NCBI GenBank assembly: GCA_963920575.1
Contig: OY986966.1
Location: 12,750,048-12,814,047 of the forward strand
Source of the DNA: Narthecium ossifragum
Taxonomy: Eukaryota; Streptophyta; Magnoliopsida; Dioscoreales; Nartheciaceae
Direction of reading: 5' to 3'
DNA: 64,000 nt
The notes under the pieces are model-generated. The model saw only the letters and a list, made by a program, of their open reading frames with translations. It did not search any database and was not told where the DNA came from. The translations under genes and the position numbers were made by a program. Positions 54,314-64,000 of the stretch are shown here, piece after piece (positions within the stretch are counted from its first letter, which is position 1; every line of letters starts with the position of its first letter).

Positions 54314-56342
54314 TGTCGCGTCCCGACCCGTGAAGGTCCAACCGGGCCGGGCGACACGAACCGGAACCTAACTAAATGCAGAATAATTTTGACGAGGGGT
54401 TCCCTCTAGCTTATTGGTTTCCCTAAACATTTCATAAGCACCCTTATTTAACGATAATTCCAAACATCAACAATAAAACAAAGATATATTCAAATCCTCA
54501 AAAGGGTTTACATTCATATACATCATACTACCGTATGAGACTAACTATAACAAAAAAGGTAGACGACGATCACCGCTCCTCAAGCAACGTTGACGCCGCC
54601 GCGCCACCAAACACCTGCCAAGTAGGGGCCACTGAAGAAGACCTAACACTTGCACCTGCAAAACACAGCCCGGGTAGGAGTGAGCATCAAGATCAGTAGG
54701 GTTCTACACTACGACACACAGAAAGGAGGAAACACAACAGTGTCGCCCTGAAGTAAGACTTAGGTGTGCTACAGGATCCCATAACCCCACCGGTGTCTAC
54801 AGGTGTCCAACCATGGTTACCCTAATGAACTGGGCCCGTCCCGAAAACACCTAGTACAGCAGGAGGAAGACACTGCTATGCAGGACAAGTCTCTGCCGGA
54901 TAGGCACACCCTCTGCTCAAGGATGAAACGACGACACCAGTTGCACCCTCAGCACCTAGCCCGAGGCCGACACGACCTCTAAAATCATCGATCATCATGT
55001 ATTTAAGTCATATACGCCTATCATCGATATCGACTGAATATTACAATCCAACTTGGACCACGCTACCCACCACAGTCCTAGAGCTAAATCCAAGCTACCC
55101 GAAAAGCCTCGGATTGGTGATCAACCCATCGTCCACGCCCTATCATTATGCATCTAATGCACAATTAAAAATGCATATTAAAATATGATAAAATAACAAA
55201 TATGTCCAACTGGACTGCTGCAGCGATACCAACGATCGCTACCAGCCAATCCGCAGCGGATCCCAGCATTACGATGGTATCACGACCATCAACCACGAAC
55301 CCCTGCAATGGGAAGCAACACCGAAAACACAAATGAACATATAATATTATTTCATCATCAAGATCCCCTAATTAGAGACTAAGCGACCTCGTCGATCCGA
55401 CATCCAAACGACGTCGGATTCAAGATTCAACTTAGAAAAATACAGGTAAACATGCTGGGATCAACATATCCATAACCAGGAAACATCTGACAGCTCGATT
55501 ACCGGGAAAACGCTAACCAAAACCATTAACTTCACTAATTAGCTCTAAATGCTGCAACGCAGCCCATCCGTAGGAAATTCTTAGAAATTTATAGAAAACT
55601 TATAAAATTATGAAACTTGTTGGACCTGATAGTAGACCCAAAGATCTAGAACTCTCATGTTCATCATAAATCAAGATTATGCATGTACAATGCAGAAAAC
55701 CCACCGTAAGCCGATTGTTCTTCAAGAACAGCAAAACCGGAAAATCCGTGTTCAAGCATGCTAAAATCCTACTAAAACCACAATCAAAGCATATGAAACT
55801 AAAACCAGTAATCAAGCTAACGTAGATACACAAAATAACACCAAGAACACCCAGATCCACCGGCTAGATTAAGAGAAAACCCATTTTAAACCCAAGTAGG
55901 AAGAAAGCTACCGAACTCAGCAACCTCGGCTGAATCCCCACTATTCGAGCACTAAACCGGCTTCAAACCAAGACAGGATTGATCGGTCCCAGGACCGATC
56001 GGTCAGACTGGGCCAGGTTAAGTCAGTTCGCGTCCTTATCCAGACACGTCGGCCGCGTGACAAATGACACAGGTCCGATCGGTCGCTTCCAGGAGCGACT
56101 GATCGCAGACGCCAACTGTCAAAAAAACAAGCTTCTGCGCTCCCGAGCTTGGATCTTTCGATCCGAAGCCCGCCTAGGGTTTCTATCAAACACATAAATC
56201 AAATAAAAGGGGTTGTGTCTGTACCACGTGGGTGTGAAACAAACCGACAAGACACAATTTACCAAATTGCCCTTGCGGTCCACAACGAGCCACGGGCCCG
56301 ACCTAGACAGTCGACCCATGAGTAGAGGGACATGTCCTCACA
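54314..56342 (-). repeat. Complete C-type LTR C4 (3' LTR of a Tekay/Del-like element)
   Basis: On the minus strand it starts TGTGAGGACATGTCCCTC at 56342 and ends GGGACGCGACA at 54314. It follows a polypurine/terminal segment and a polyprotein end (56833-56354), so it is a 3' LTR. The pentamer before it (CATGT) also precedes C3 at 41007-41011. Palindrome words CCGATCGGTC lie at 55975-56110. Confidence 0.85.
55975..56110 (-). repeat. GACCGATCGGTC-type words in LTR C4
   Basis: GATTGATCGGTCC, GGACCGATCGGTCAG, GGTCCGATCGGTCGC and GAGCGACTGATCGC lie in two pairs. Confidence 0.75.
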
Positions 56343-56353
56343 TCCTAATACCG

Positions 56354-56833
56354 TTAAAAGAAATCTCGTCCCGAGATTCGATAATGGTAGGGTTCAGAAA
56401 CAACAAACCAGCTACTACAGTAGAAGACAGGACAAAGGCTACCTTGAGAAGGAAACAAGTGCGGATACTCCTGCAGCATGCGCGCCTCGCGCTCCCAGGT
56501 CATCTCCTCGATGCCTCTGTGCCTCCACAGTACCTTGACTAAGGGAATCATCTTGCCCCACAAGACATGATCCCTCCGGTCAAGTACCTGAATTGGCTGC
56601 TCAACGAACGTCGCGTATGTCTCATGCTCGATGTCATTCACTCTGATGACATGAGATGGGTCTGGGTTATACTTCCTCAGCATCGACACATGAAAAGTTG
56701 GATGCACAGCTGACATGTGCTGAGGAAGATCCAGGCAGTAAGCTACCTCACCAATCCTCTCTAGGATCTCGAACTGCCAGACGAACCTCGGCGCCAACTG
56801 ATGTCGCGCAAATTTGTCACGCACAGCGGTCAC
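56354..56833 (-). pseudogene. Tekay/Del-like polyprotein C-terminus (integrase tail and chromodomain-like)
   Basis: An open 159-residue segment has QLAPRFVWQFEILERIGEVA, YCLDLPQHMSAVHPTFHVSM, LRKYNPDPSHVIRV, EQPIQVLDRRDHVLWGKMIP, LVKVLWRHRGIEEMTWERE and ARMLQEYPHLF. This is the standard end of Tekay/Del chromovirus pol, where the last part is a chromodomain-like fold that binds chromatin. The start is cut by LTR D2 at 56836, and the frame is otherwise clean to its end. Between it and C4 lies ATCTCGGGACGAGATTTC, the usual purine-rich junction. RT and the integrase core are not in the window. Confidence 0.87.
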
Positions 56834-56835
56834 GG

Positions 56836-57078
56836 TGTCACACCCCGACCCAGAAAACCCATCTAGGACGGGGCGTGAGGGTTCCTATCACTATTCATCA
56901 TCAACCGGCGCGATACAAAGCGGAAAAGATACATAATTTAAACAATTGTATTCCAGAGGCTAAACAGATTCAATCATAATATATATATATCATCAAGTAG
57001 TACAATGCCTAAGTTCCAATATACAGATTTATACAAAATCCCAAAGGTTCTCCAAAATGTTTACATCATATACACATA
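56836..57078 (-). repeat. D-type LTR fragment D2
   Basis: Starts TGTCACACCCCGACCCAG after CACGG and shares its beginning with D1. It is interrupted at 57078 by the Helitron-like terminus. The rest of the LTR is not found before the gap. Confidence 0.7.
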
Positions 57079-57106
57079 CTAGTGTTTACCCGTGCCCCTG
57101 GCACGG
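57079..57106 (-). other. Helitron-like 3' hairpin and CTAG terminus
   Basis: CCGTGCC (57090-57096) pairs with GGCACGG (57100-57106) around a three-base loop. CTAG is at 57079-57082, with A before it on the plus strand. Confidence 0.65.
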
Positions 57107-57188
57107 TTGGGCATGGTTCTCTCTCATACATCCCCGACCGCTTCCTATTAATACTAATATATTTGAAGAATATCGTCGTGAATGATGC

Positions 57189-57205
57189 CCGTGCCCCTGG
57201 CACGG
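57189..57205. repeat. Second copy of the hairpin
   Basis: CCGTGCCCCTGGCACGG recurs exactly 99 bases further in, but without a CTAG beside it. It may be an older or decayed terminus. Confidence 0.6.
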
Positions 57206-58986
57206 TTTAAATTTATTTATGTTTTCTTAGTCATGTGACCGAGCACGGGCATCCATCAATGATGCTCCCCATAAGTACATTTATATGTTTAGGTTACCAA
57301 TGACACGCCAACAAAGAAGATACATGGTAAAACAAATAACAGTGGCAGACTCAATGGAGCTCGTGGAATAAAAGTTCAATACACCCACATATCAAAGCAA
57401 TTTATGGATGATATCTCTCTGCTCATTCCTGGGCACGGATTTTATTTGTCAAAGTTTTCATTTTTATAGTTCTTTTTCTTGATCATAAGAATTTTTTTTT
57501 TGTTGATTTTGATAGTTGAGATTATTTTGCGATAATGGCCCGCATGTTCTAATAATAGATGATATGATTAGATTTACTTTCGTTTGGACTTAAACAATGG
57601 ATTCCTATTTATTAACTTCCTTTAGAATTAAAAGGCTTAAATGCAATGTCCACGTGTAGTAGATAAATCGGTTATTTTCACAGTTCATTTTTTAAGTAAA
57701 TGAATAGCCATGACCCTTGGATCAAAATTCTATTAATATAACTGACATTTGAATTCTGATGACAAAAATAAAATGTTGCAATATGTATACTTTCTCTCTC
57801 TATATTCTACAAACAAAAAAGCATTCGCAAAACAAAGTAAAGTAAAGGATTAAACACCCAACCCGATTCCCAAGCTCTGTATACATATCCATATGCCAAT
57901 GATCCTTCAACAACAGAACACTTAAATATTGATCAAAAGAAATCATTGAAGCGCCGGAATTCTCCGATAAACATAGTGAAGATACCATCCAAAACCCAAC
58001 CAAATAAAATAACAAATTAAAACCCAACCATGCGAGGTAGGATCTTCGGTTCGAGTCTCTTTTCACAGTTGCAAGAGTATTTGCCCACATCAAGGCAGGG
58101 TCGGAGGTTCAATTTTAAAAAAAAGAACAGCTCCACAACAACAGTTTACTTCACCAGACCGATTAAACTATTTGGCAGCTTACATGGTAGGAAAATATCA
58201 AAACATGCATGCCCAAATATTAAACGGATCTTTGCACAAGTTGATCAACTTCGTTTTACACCAAATGCCAGAGAACTTATACACCGTGAACTTCTTTACA
58301 ACGATTATAAAAAAAAAAAACTAAACTCGATTTCAGTCCCTTGACAAAGTGTTGCTCGAAGAAGACCTCTTCCCAACATATGTCTGCATACATCAGAAGA
58401 TTAACAAAATACGTCCTAGAATAAACCAATAACACAGGCCTACGAACACTTCAGCGTACAAAAGCTCTTAATAAATACATGGACAACTGGGTAAGATGGA
58501 CACTCAACAGATGTGCCCGGATATGCATACATGGACACACATACATGCAAAAGATGCAGATCCACACAGGCATGCATATGCATAATCCAATGGGCAAGAG
58601 TAAAGTGTGCAAATCTACACATACATGTTATTATGTTTACCCTGTCTTTCGGTTTTGTTATCACCAGATAGCACTAAGAACTAAATTGTTTTTTCTGACG
58701 TGCATAGAAAGAAACAGATGCGCGCCTTTGCAAATTAAGAATTATCAAGATAATGATGGAAGTCCACCGGTGACAGTGGCTAGAGAGGGCTCTAAGGACC
58801 AACACAGAGTATCATGTGATAAAGGATAATTGCATTAAAGGGTATCATTGCCAAGCGCATGCAAGAAAATGATTGCTGAATATATTTCAAGATTGGAGCC
58901 AATTTGGCTGATGTATGAAAGGCTGGGGAAGATAAGATTATACTGAGCCCAAAGCAGATACTAACGCTTTGAATCTTGAATATATT

Positions 58987-59146
58987 TCAAGATTTGAATT
59001 TTATCATATGCAGAATCTGACGCTTCATTGTCAAGCCGAAAAGAACAATCCAATAGAACAGGAGTATAGGGCAAAAGACTGGAACATCAAAGACAGGGAA
59101 GAACGTAATGGCGAAAGCAACACATATAGCTTTAGTGATAGAGTAC
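58987..59146 (-). pseudogene. RER1: RER1 exon fragment
   Basis: After a good acceptor (TTGTTTGCAG) the minus strand reads [20 protein letters not shown], then [20 protein letters not shown], then [12 protein letters not shown] and a stop. This is the conserved third/fourth membrane segment of RER1, the Golgi receptor that returns escaped ER membrane proteins. Plant RER1 has YSITKAFCVAF...FFSVFDVPVFWPILLFYW...LTMKRQI.HMIKYKY. The reading stops after MIKFKS where the protein should continue for about ten or more residues, and no upstream exon is seen. Substitutions such as W to C in VFCP suggest loss of constraint. I take it as a captured single exon. Confidence 0.8.
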
Positions 59147-59469
59147 CTGCAAACAAACAGAAAGTAAATACATATAACAGTATCCTTTGTTTTGTATTCA
59201 AGAAGATATGGATGCTCATAAAATCAATCAATCTAGGTGGACTTAAGATGTTCGCACCATAGTAGAAACATTCTGAACGTAGATGCACCCATACACGATG
59301 AATTGTAATCATAGTCAACAAATCTCTTGGCAAACAAAATTAAAATCCCAGAAAAAAAGGATGAAGAGAATTTTCACTCTGTGATGGAGTTGATTGTTCC
59401 GATTGCTCGACGATCCATCGCTGCTGAAGTCCTTGTTGCCACTCCCACTATTACTACCACCATAGCTAT

Positions 59470-59730
59470 AGTGTTCCATCAACGACACGAACAGTCGACA
59501 GCCTGCCATTGGCTTTCCGACCGCCACCTCCATAGGACTACAACAGAAACTCCTTTGCCGACGGGTTCAATTTGGACAACAGCTACGCCAACTCCTGCAT
59601 CTACACCGCAGCCCCTTCTCCACCTCCTCGATTGCCGCTGCGGCCGTTGAGGAACCCATCTCCACTGACTACCTCAGATGAAGGTGAGATCTCTCCATGA
59701 TCTGTATGAAGAGCGTCAAGATCTCCAGCA
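59470..59730 (-). pseudogene. CID-type (PAM2 motif) RNA-binding protein fragment
   Basis: In one minus-strand frame: SGDGFLNGRSGNRGGGEGAA, V, stop, MQELA, stop, LLSKLNPSAKEFLL, stop, SYGGGGRKANGRLS. SKLNP-A-EF is the PAM2 motif, which binds the MLLE domain of poly(A)-binding protein. The preceding M.EL.(E)LL is characteristic of plant CID proteins such as CID8-CID13, where the motif lies near the N-terminus ahead of RNA-recognition motifs. Three in-frame stops, and no RNA-recognition motif before the intron-like region, show a dead fragment. GC-rich sequence upstream (59730-59873) may be its 5' leader. Confidence 0.6.
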
Positions 59731-59873
59731 ACCCTTATCGTCGACCTCCGGCTAGCGCTAGGTCTGGAGGGAGAGGGAGACGGCGTTGCACGAAAGCTCT
59801 GGAACAGGGTCGGGGGAGTGGAAGAAGGGGAGGCCGGAGGCTCGAGGGAAGAGGACTTGGCCGACTCCGGAGG

Positions 59874-60073
59874 NNNNNNNNNNNNNNNNNNNNNNNNNNN
59901 NNNNNNNNNNNNNNNNNNNNNNNNNNNNNNNNNNNNNNNNNNNNNNNNNNNNNNNNNNNNNNNNNNNNNNNNNNNNNNNNNNNNNNNNNNNNNNNNNNNN
60001 NNNNNNNNNNNNNNNNNNNNNNNNNNNNNNNNNNNNNNNNNNNNNNNNNNNNNNNNNNNNNNNNNNNNNNNNN
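59874..60073. other. Assembly gap (200 N)
   Basis: Exactly 200 undetermined bases, probably a placeholder of arbitrary size. It separates the Helitron-like segment from the C5 LTR. Confidence 0.98.
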
Positions 60074-61350
60074 ATGAAAATCCTTTGGAAACCTCATCAA
60101 ATCCCCCCCCACATGCTTCCCAACATGTTTAGATACTAATCCCCCATCAAAACCATCCAAGAAATACCTGAAAACCAAGTTCAAAGGGTCACGAACGATG
60201 TCACGGTCGATCCGGGGATCGACCGTGAGGTCACGGACGATGCCACGGTCGATCGCCGGATCGACCGTGAAACCCATGCGAAGAAAACCCAGGGCGACGG
60301 TCAATCAACCCATCAACCCTGAGAAGCCCAAAACCAAACAGCGACTGACGGTCGATGCGACGGTCGACCGTCAGGTAAATGGCGAAAAGGAGAAGATCCC
60401 ACGATCGATCGATCCATCGACCGTGGGAGTCCAAAATCCCGACAGAGGCCGACGGTCGATGCGACGGTCGATCCGACGGTCGACCGTCAGGCCCAGAAAG
60501 GGTAAAACAACACTTGACGGTCGATGCACCGATCGACCGTCGAGCCTTGGCACAGTTCATCAGAATAGTGCCGGAAACCCATTTCTTTGGATTTCAAGTA
60601 TAAAATCACGTTGGAATAAGATGAAATCTTGCAAGCAAGTATATTTAGCAAAGGGGAAGCTAATGGAGTGAAGAAATCCAGTTTTCGACGGTTAAATATC
60701 TTATCTAGGTCCAAATGGACAAAAACCGATAAAACAGCGATAATACGGAAACCAACCGTTCAAATACTGAAATCTCAACGTAGGAATACAGGAAATGAGT
60801 TACACTACACATACAAAGAGTTACAAACCATTCTAACTTGTATTCCTACAGCGAAAGTGCAATAATCCTATCCTAGGAGAACCCGATCCAAGGATCGAGG
60901 TAGAAACACCTACCTAAGCAAGTAGGGTAGCTCCTCCACGCGTGCCACCAGCCGAGCCGCCAAGATCCAAGCTCCGAAAGCCGAAGTCTCCAACCCTAGC
61001 TCAGCCGAAGGAGAGAGAGAGGAGAAAACGACAGGAGAAGAAGAGAAGGAAAGAGAAGAAAGAGACAGGCCTTATATAGAAATTCCAAATCTATCTCAGC
61101 CGTCCAAATCGATCTTTCCCGATCGAGCTCCGATCCTCCGATCGGACACACCCTAGGGATTCTAATCAAACACATGCATCAATCAAAGTCAGTGTGTGGA
61201 ACGCGTGTGTGAAACCGACCACCAGAGGGCATATTTACCAAAATGCCCCCGGGGTCCAAAACCGCCACACGATCGCCCGATCGCGCCCGACGCGGAACCA
61301 AACCAACAAAAAACCGGCTCTCGACCCACGTGGTCGAGTCAGGTCTGAGG
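60074..61350 (-). repeat. C-type LTR C5, partial
   Basis: The minus strand runs from GAGCCCGTCCCTCAGACC at the right to the gap at the left, parallel to C6 in the opposite direction. The LTR start TGTGAGG is replaced by A-prime sequence through a shared GGGC. TATATAA on the minus strand is at 61078-61072. ATCGATC and CGATCGGA words lie at 61109-61150, and a large array at 60203-60545. Confidence 0.8.
60203..60545 (-). repeat. GGTCGACC-type palindrome array, LTR C5
   Basis: ACGGTCGATCCGGGGATCGA, ACGGTCGATCGCCGGATCGA, ACGGTCGACCGTCAGG (twice), CGATCGATCGATCCATCGAC and ACGGTCGATGCACCGATCGA recur every 20-45 bases. Many arms pair with the next copy (GGTCGATnn...GATCGACC). Confidence 0.9.
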
Positions 61351-61498
61351 GACGGGCTCTTCTTTTACCAACGGTTCATTCAATACTCAGTTAAGGGATT
61401 CACATCCCAATCACCTTAACCGGAAGATAAGGAATTATGAATCTAACAAAATATATAATTGTCTCTTCCTATGATTGATTCTTTCTTATTATAGTTCT
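61351..61498 (-). repeat. A-prime LTR sliver between C5 and C6
   Basis: On the minus strand this matches 48727-48880 (ATATATT, TTAAGGTGATTGG-ATGTGA, TCCCTTAACTGAGT, GAACC.TTG). The left junction is inside GGGCTCTT, common to both parents. Confidence 0.75.
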
Positions 61499-61784
61499 TG
61501 TGAGGGCCCGTCCCTCTGACATGGCTTGACCATGTGGGTCGAGGGCTGTTTTCCTGTTGGTTTGATTTCGCGTCGGGTACGATCGGGCGATCGTATGGTG
61601 GTTTTTAGCCCTAGGAGCATTTTGGTAAATATGCCCCCTGGTGGTCAGTTTCACACCCACGTTACACACACAGCCTTGGATTGATGTTGTGATTGATTAG
61701 AACCTTAAGGGTGCTTTCGATCGAAAGATCGGAGCTCGATCGGGAAAGATCGAATTGGACGGCTGAGATCGGCCCTGATCTCTG

Positions 61785-61790
61785 TATATA
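61785..61790 (+). promoter_or_regulatory. TATA box of LTR C6
   Basis: TGTATATAGCC after TCGATCGA-type words at 61716-61760. It mirrors the site in C5. Confidence 0.55.
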
Positions 61791-62324
61791 GCCTGTCCCT
61801 TTCTCTCTCTTTTCTTCTCCCTGTCGTTGTCTCCTTCTCTCTCTCTTTCTCTCTCCAACTGGCTGAGCTAGGGCTTGGAGGCACGAATTTTGAGGAGCGG
61901 ATCTTGGCAGCTAAAATCGTTGGGCGCGTGGAGGAGCTGCCCTACTTGATCAAGTAGGTGTTTCTACCTCGATCTTGTGATCGGGTTCTCCTAGGATAGG
62001 TTTATAGTGTTTTCGATGTAGGAATACATGATAGAATGTTGTGTAGTTAAATACATGAATGTTATAGCATGTGTATAGTAGTTGTACTTCTTGGTTTTCA
62101 TATTTTATCGGATGATTCTCGTATTATCGTCGTTTTGTCGGTTTTTGGCCATTAAGACCTAGATTTGATATTTAACCATCAAAATCGTGTTTAATTCATA
62201 CCATTAGCTTCTCCATCATCTATTACGCATGCTTGCAAAGTTTCATTAATTTCCAACAAGCTTTGATCATTCAAATCCAAGAAATTGGATTTCCGGCACT
62301 GTTCTGAAGAACTGTGCATAAGGC

Positions 62325-62615
62325 CCGACGGTCGATCGGCGGATCGACCGTCAATCGTTGATACGCTTCTTTCTGGCCTGAGGGTCGACTCGACGGTCGA
62401 CCGTCAGGCTCTGTCGCGTTTTTGGTCTCCCACGGTCGATGCATCGATAGATCGCGGGGCTCCCTCTCTTTTCCTTTCCGCCTTACGGTCGACCGTCGCA
62501 TCGTCCGTGAGGCTTTGTCTCGTTTTGGGCCTCCCAGGGTCGATGTGCCGATCGACCGTGGCCCTTATGCTTTTCCCTTGTTTGGCCCCACGGTCGACTG
62601 TTAGATCGACCGTGG
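62325..62615 (+). repeat. GGTCGACC-type palindrome array, LTR C6
   Basis: ACGGTCGATCGGCGGATCGA, ACGGTCGACCGTCAGG, ACGGTCGATGCATCGATAGA, ACGGTCGACCGTCGCATCG and GGGTCGATGTGCCGATCGAC lie between spacers of GGCT(C/T)TGTC(G/T)CGTTTTGG type. Confidence 0.9.
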
Positions 62616-63336
62616 GCTACTGAGCTGTGTTTTCTAGTTTTCTTTGATTGGTTTTCATTCATGATAGATATGCAATCATGTTAGGAAGCATACACTTTGT
62701 TTTCGCGGGATTTCTATCGAGATTGGGAATTGAATCGGGAATTTACCCTCTTGACGAATTTACGGTCTTTACTCGCATTTAAATACTTGGTTGATAGTAG
62801 TTTAAATGCTTATCGTTTTCCCTAACCGTTAGCTAACTATGAGTGTTAGGTAACGAGGTATTGTGGAACCTTAGCCCATTGCCGGCGAGTACCGAGGGCT
62901 ATTGTATAACTGTTGAACCTATAACTGATGTTGTGGCATATAGAGACATCTAGGATAGATGTTTGCATACATGCACTGTATGCATTAGAGGCATGTCAGG
63001 TAAGGCGGGCGATGGGTTGATCGCCGATCGGAGGCACTCGGGTAGCTCGGATCTAGCCCTAGGACCGCGGTTGGGTAGTCAGGATTAGGGCATGATTGTA
63101 TAATTGGAATCTCATGTTATTGAGGATTTGAGGTAGTGGACTGTGATCATTGCTTTGAGGTTTAGAGGTCGTGTTGTCTTCCCAAGGCTAAACTCTAAGG
63201 ATGGATGTCGATGCGTTCCCGACATGGGTCCCCAAGGCATGGGAATCCTGCTTGGGTAGGGGTGATCCTGCATGTTACTGTTTCGTGGCCTCCTGGTGAC
63301 TTGTTCAGGAGAGAGGTTTCATGGCAGGAGCCCTTG

Positions 63337-64000
63337 TGTCACGCCCCGACCAGCGAAAGCCGAACCGGGCCGGGCGACGCGAACCGGAACCTAACAAAAC
63401 GCGGAAAAAAAGCTGACGAGGGTTCCCTCTAACCTATTGGCACCTGCAAAACGCAGCCCGGGTAGGAGTGAGCATAAAGCTCAGTAGGGTTCTACACTAC
63501 GTCACACAGAAGGAAGAGGAAACGCAACAGTGTCGCCCTCAAGCCAGACTCGAGTGTGCTGCAAGGGTCCCATAACCCTTCACCGGTGTCTCTAGGCATA
63601 TCCAACCATAGTCACCCCAACGGACTGGGCCCATCCTAGATACACCTAGTGTCGCAGGGTTCCAGCTGCGGTCACCCAAAATGGACTGGACCCACACTGG
63701 TCGCCACTGCTGGCAGGAACAGACACTGCCTGACCCGGACTAACCCCCTCAGCCCCCCAAAGAACAAGACCCGACACCGGTTGCACCCTCAACACCTGGC
63801 TCGAGGCCGACACGACCTCTAATCATCATCAAGCAACAGGTGTACCAGTCCTCTAGGCCTATCATCGAAACGACTGGACACCACAATTCGAGCCGGGTCC
63901 AAACTACCCAACCTCGGTCCTAGGGCTAAGTCTGAGCTTTCAGCCTCGGGACGGCGACTCACAGATCACCCACGCCCTAACCATGCAACAAATGCACAAA
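63337..64000 (-). repeat. C-type LTR C7, runs off the window
   Basis: Starts TGTCACGCCCCGACCAGCG and follows the C order (ACCTGCAAAACGCAGCCCGG, CCACACTGG, CACGACCTCTAATCATC). The adjacent CCTTG (63332-63336) would be its target-site duplication, but the other side is outside the window. Confidence 0.82.

Larger units (their letters stand above)
57079..59873 (-). mobile_element. Probable gene-capturing Helitron, 5' end in or beyond the gap
   Basis: On the minus strand the end reads CCGTGCC-AGG-GGCACGG, then seven bases, then CTAG followed by T (57106-57078). A hairpin close to CTRR with insertion before T is the known 3' end of Helitrons, and there is no inverted repeat. Further in, on the same strand, are a RER1 exon (59146-58987) and a CID-type PAM2 exon (about 59730-59470). 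Pieces of unrelated host genes are a known habit of Helitrons. The 5' TC end cannot be seen because of the N run at 59874. No Rep/helicase sequence is seen, so it would be nonautonomous. The rest of the interior (57107-58986 and 59147-59470) is AT-rich without recognisable genes. Confidence 0.6.
61499..63336 (+). repeat. C-type LTR C6, plus orientation
   Basis: Starts TGTGAGGGCCCGTCCCTC after GTTCT, and follows the C1 plan: TATATA at 61785-61790, a leader with palindromes, and the GTTTAGAGGTCGTGTTG region. C7 cuts it at 63336. CTTTCGATCGAAAG and AGCTCGATCGGGAAAGATCG lie upstream of its TATA box. Confidence 0.85.

Noticed and set aside
58030..58110. TCTTCGGTTCGAGTCTC resembling the B box of a tRNA or SINE
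   Set aside because: No A box at the right distance, no clover-leaf pairing and no terminal repeat could be found.
58195..58240. Minus-strand DPFNIWAC, weakly like the last residues of RER1 (VPFNIGKQ)
   Set aside because: Only four residues agree, there is no acceptor site, and the frame ends at once. Probably chance.
61194..61669. Two similar frames on opposite strands with the shared pattern TTRGHIYQNAP
   Set aside because: They are the same LTR segment in the inverted C5 and C6 copies. The similarity is due to the repeat, not a gene pair.

Overview
This is a stretch of plant nuclear heterochromatin made almost entirely of nested LTR retrotransposons. The evidence for a plant is: Athila-type Ty3/gypsy polyproteins with a tRNA-Asp-like primer site; chromovirus-type Ty3/gypsy elements, one with a tRNA-iMet primer site; and captured fragments of plant genes (a GH3 beta-xylosidase, RER1, and a PAM2-motif CID protein). 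No intact host gene is visible. Nearly every reading frame is a decayed retroelement domain. A 200-base N run (59874-60073) marks an assembly gap.

Family names used here are my own. A and A-prime are Athila-like, with LTRs starting TGATGAGTGCATGAA. B and B-prime are Athila-like, with LTRs starting TGAT(G/A)AGTCACTAA and ending near GCGATCA. Z is a chromovirus-like element with a tRNA-iMet primer site. C and D are Tekay/Del-like LTRs ending in GGGGCG(C/T)GACA. E, F and H are known only as LTRs.

Layout. 1-577: a foldback/TIR DNA element carrying a gene fragment. 1130-8180: the 3' part of a minus-strand Z element, holding solo LTRs A1 (1762-3223), B1 (3843-5247) and B2 (6620-8046). 8181-29888: a minus-strand Athila-like element A inserted in the Z gag with matching GATTT duplications. 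Inside A sits a second Athila-like element, B3 (15191-27279). 29889-30570: the 5' remainder of Z. 30571-32637: a plus-strand Z2 LTR, primer site and broken gag. 32638-34926: solo LTR H. 34932-40503: unrecognised DNA and an F/Z-like LTR, containing solo LTR B4 (36070-39664), which itself contains solo LTR C1 (36626-38789). 40504-56835: C-type LTR pieces and the 3' end of a Tekay-like polyprotein, split by the B-prime element B5 (41303-54199). B5 in turn holds D1, an A-prime LTR-tail-LTR-gag block and solo LTR E. 56836-59873: LTR D2, then a probable Helitron 3' terminus and captured RER1 and CID gene fragments up to the gap. 60074-64000: C-type LTRs in inverted orientation with a sliver of A-prime between them.

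The most striking signal is not a gene. LTRs of several otherwise different families carry arrays of short perfect palindromes with a TCGA or ATCGAT core (ACGGTCGACCGT, AAGATCGATCTT, GGATCGATCC, TCCGATCGATCGGA). In six of the LTR copies the array lies just upstream of the TATA box. One version, with a shared spacer, also occurs inside the body of B3. A second signal is a tandem pair of conserved units (AGTAACCGGG ... CGCGTAAAA) in the 3' noncoding tail of both Athila-like lineages, between two polypurine tracts.

All calls are by eye. Domain names rest on motif recognition, not searches, and breakpoints without target-site duplications are approximate.
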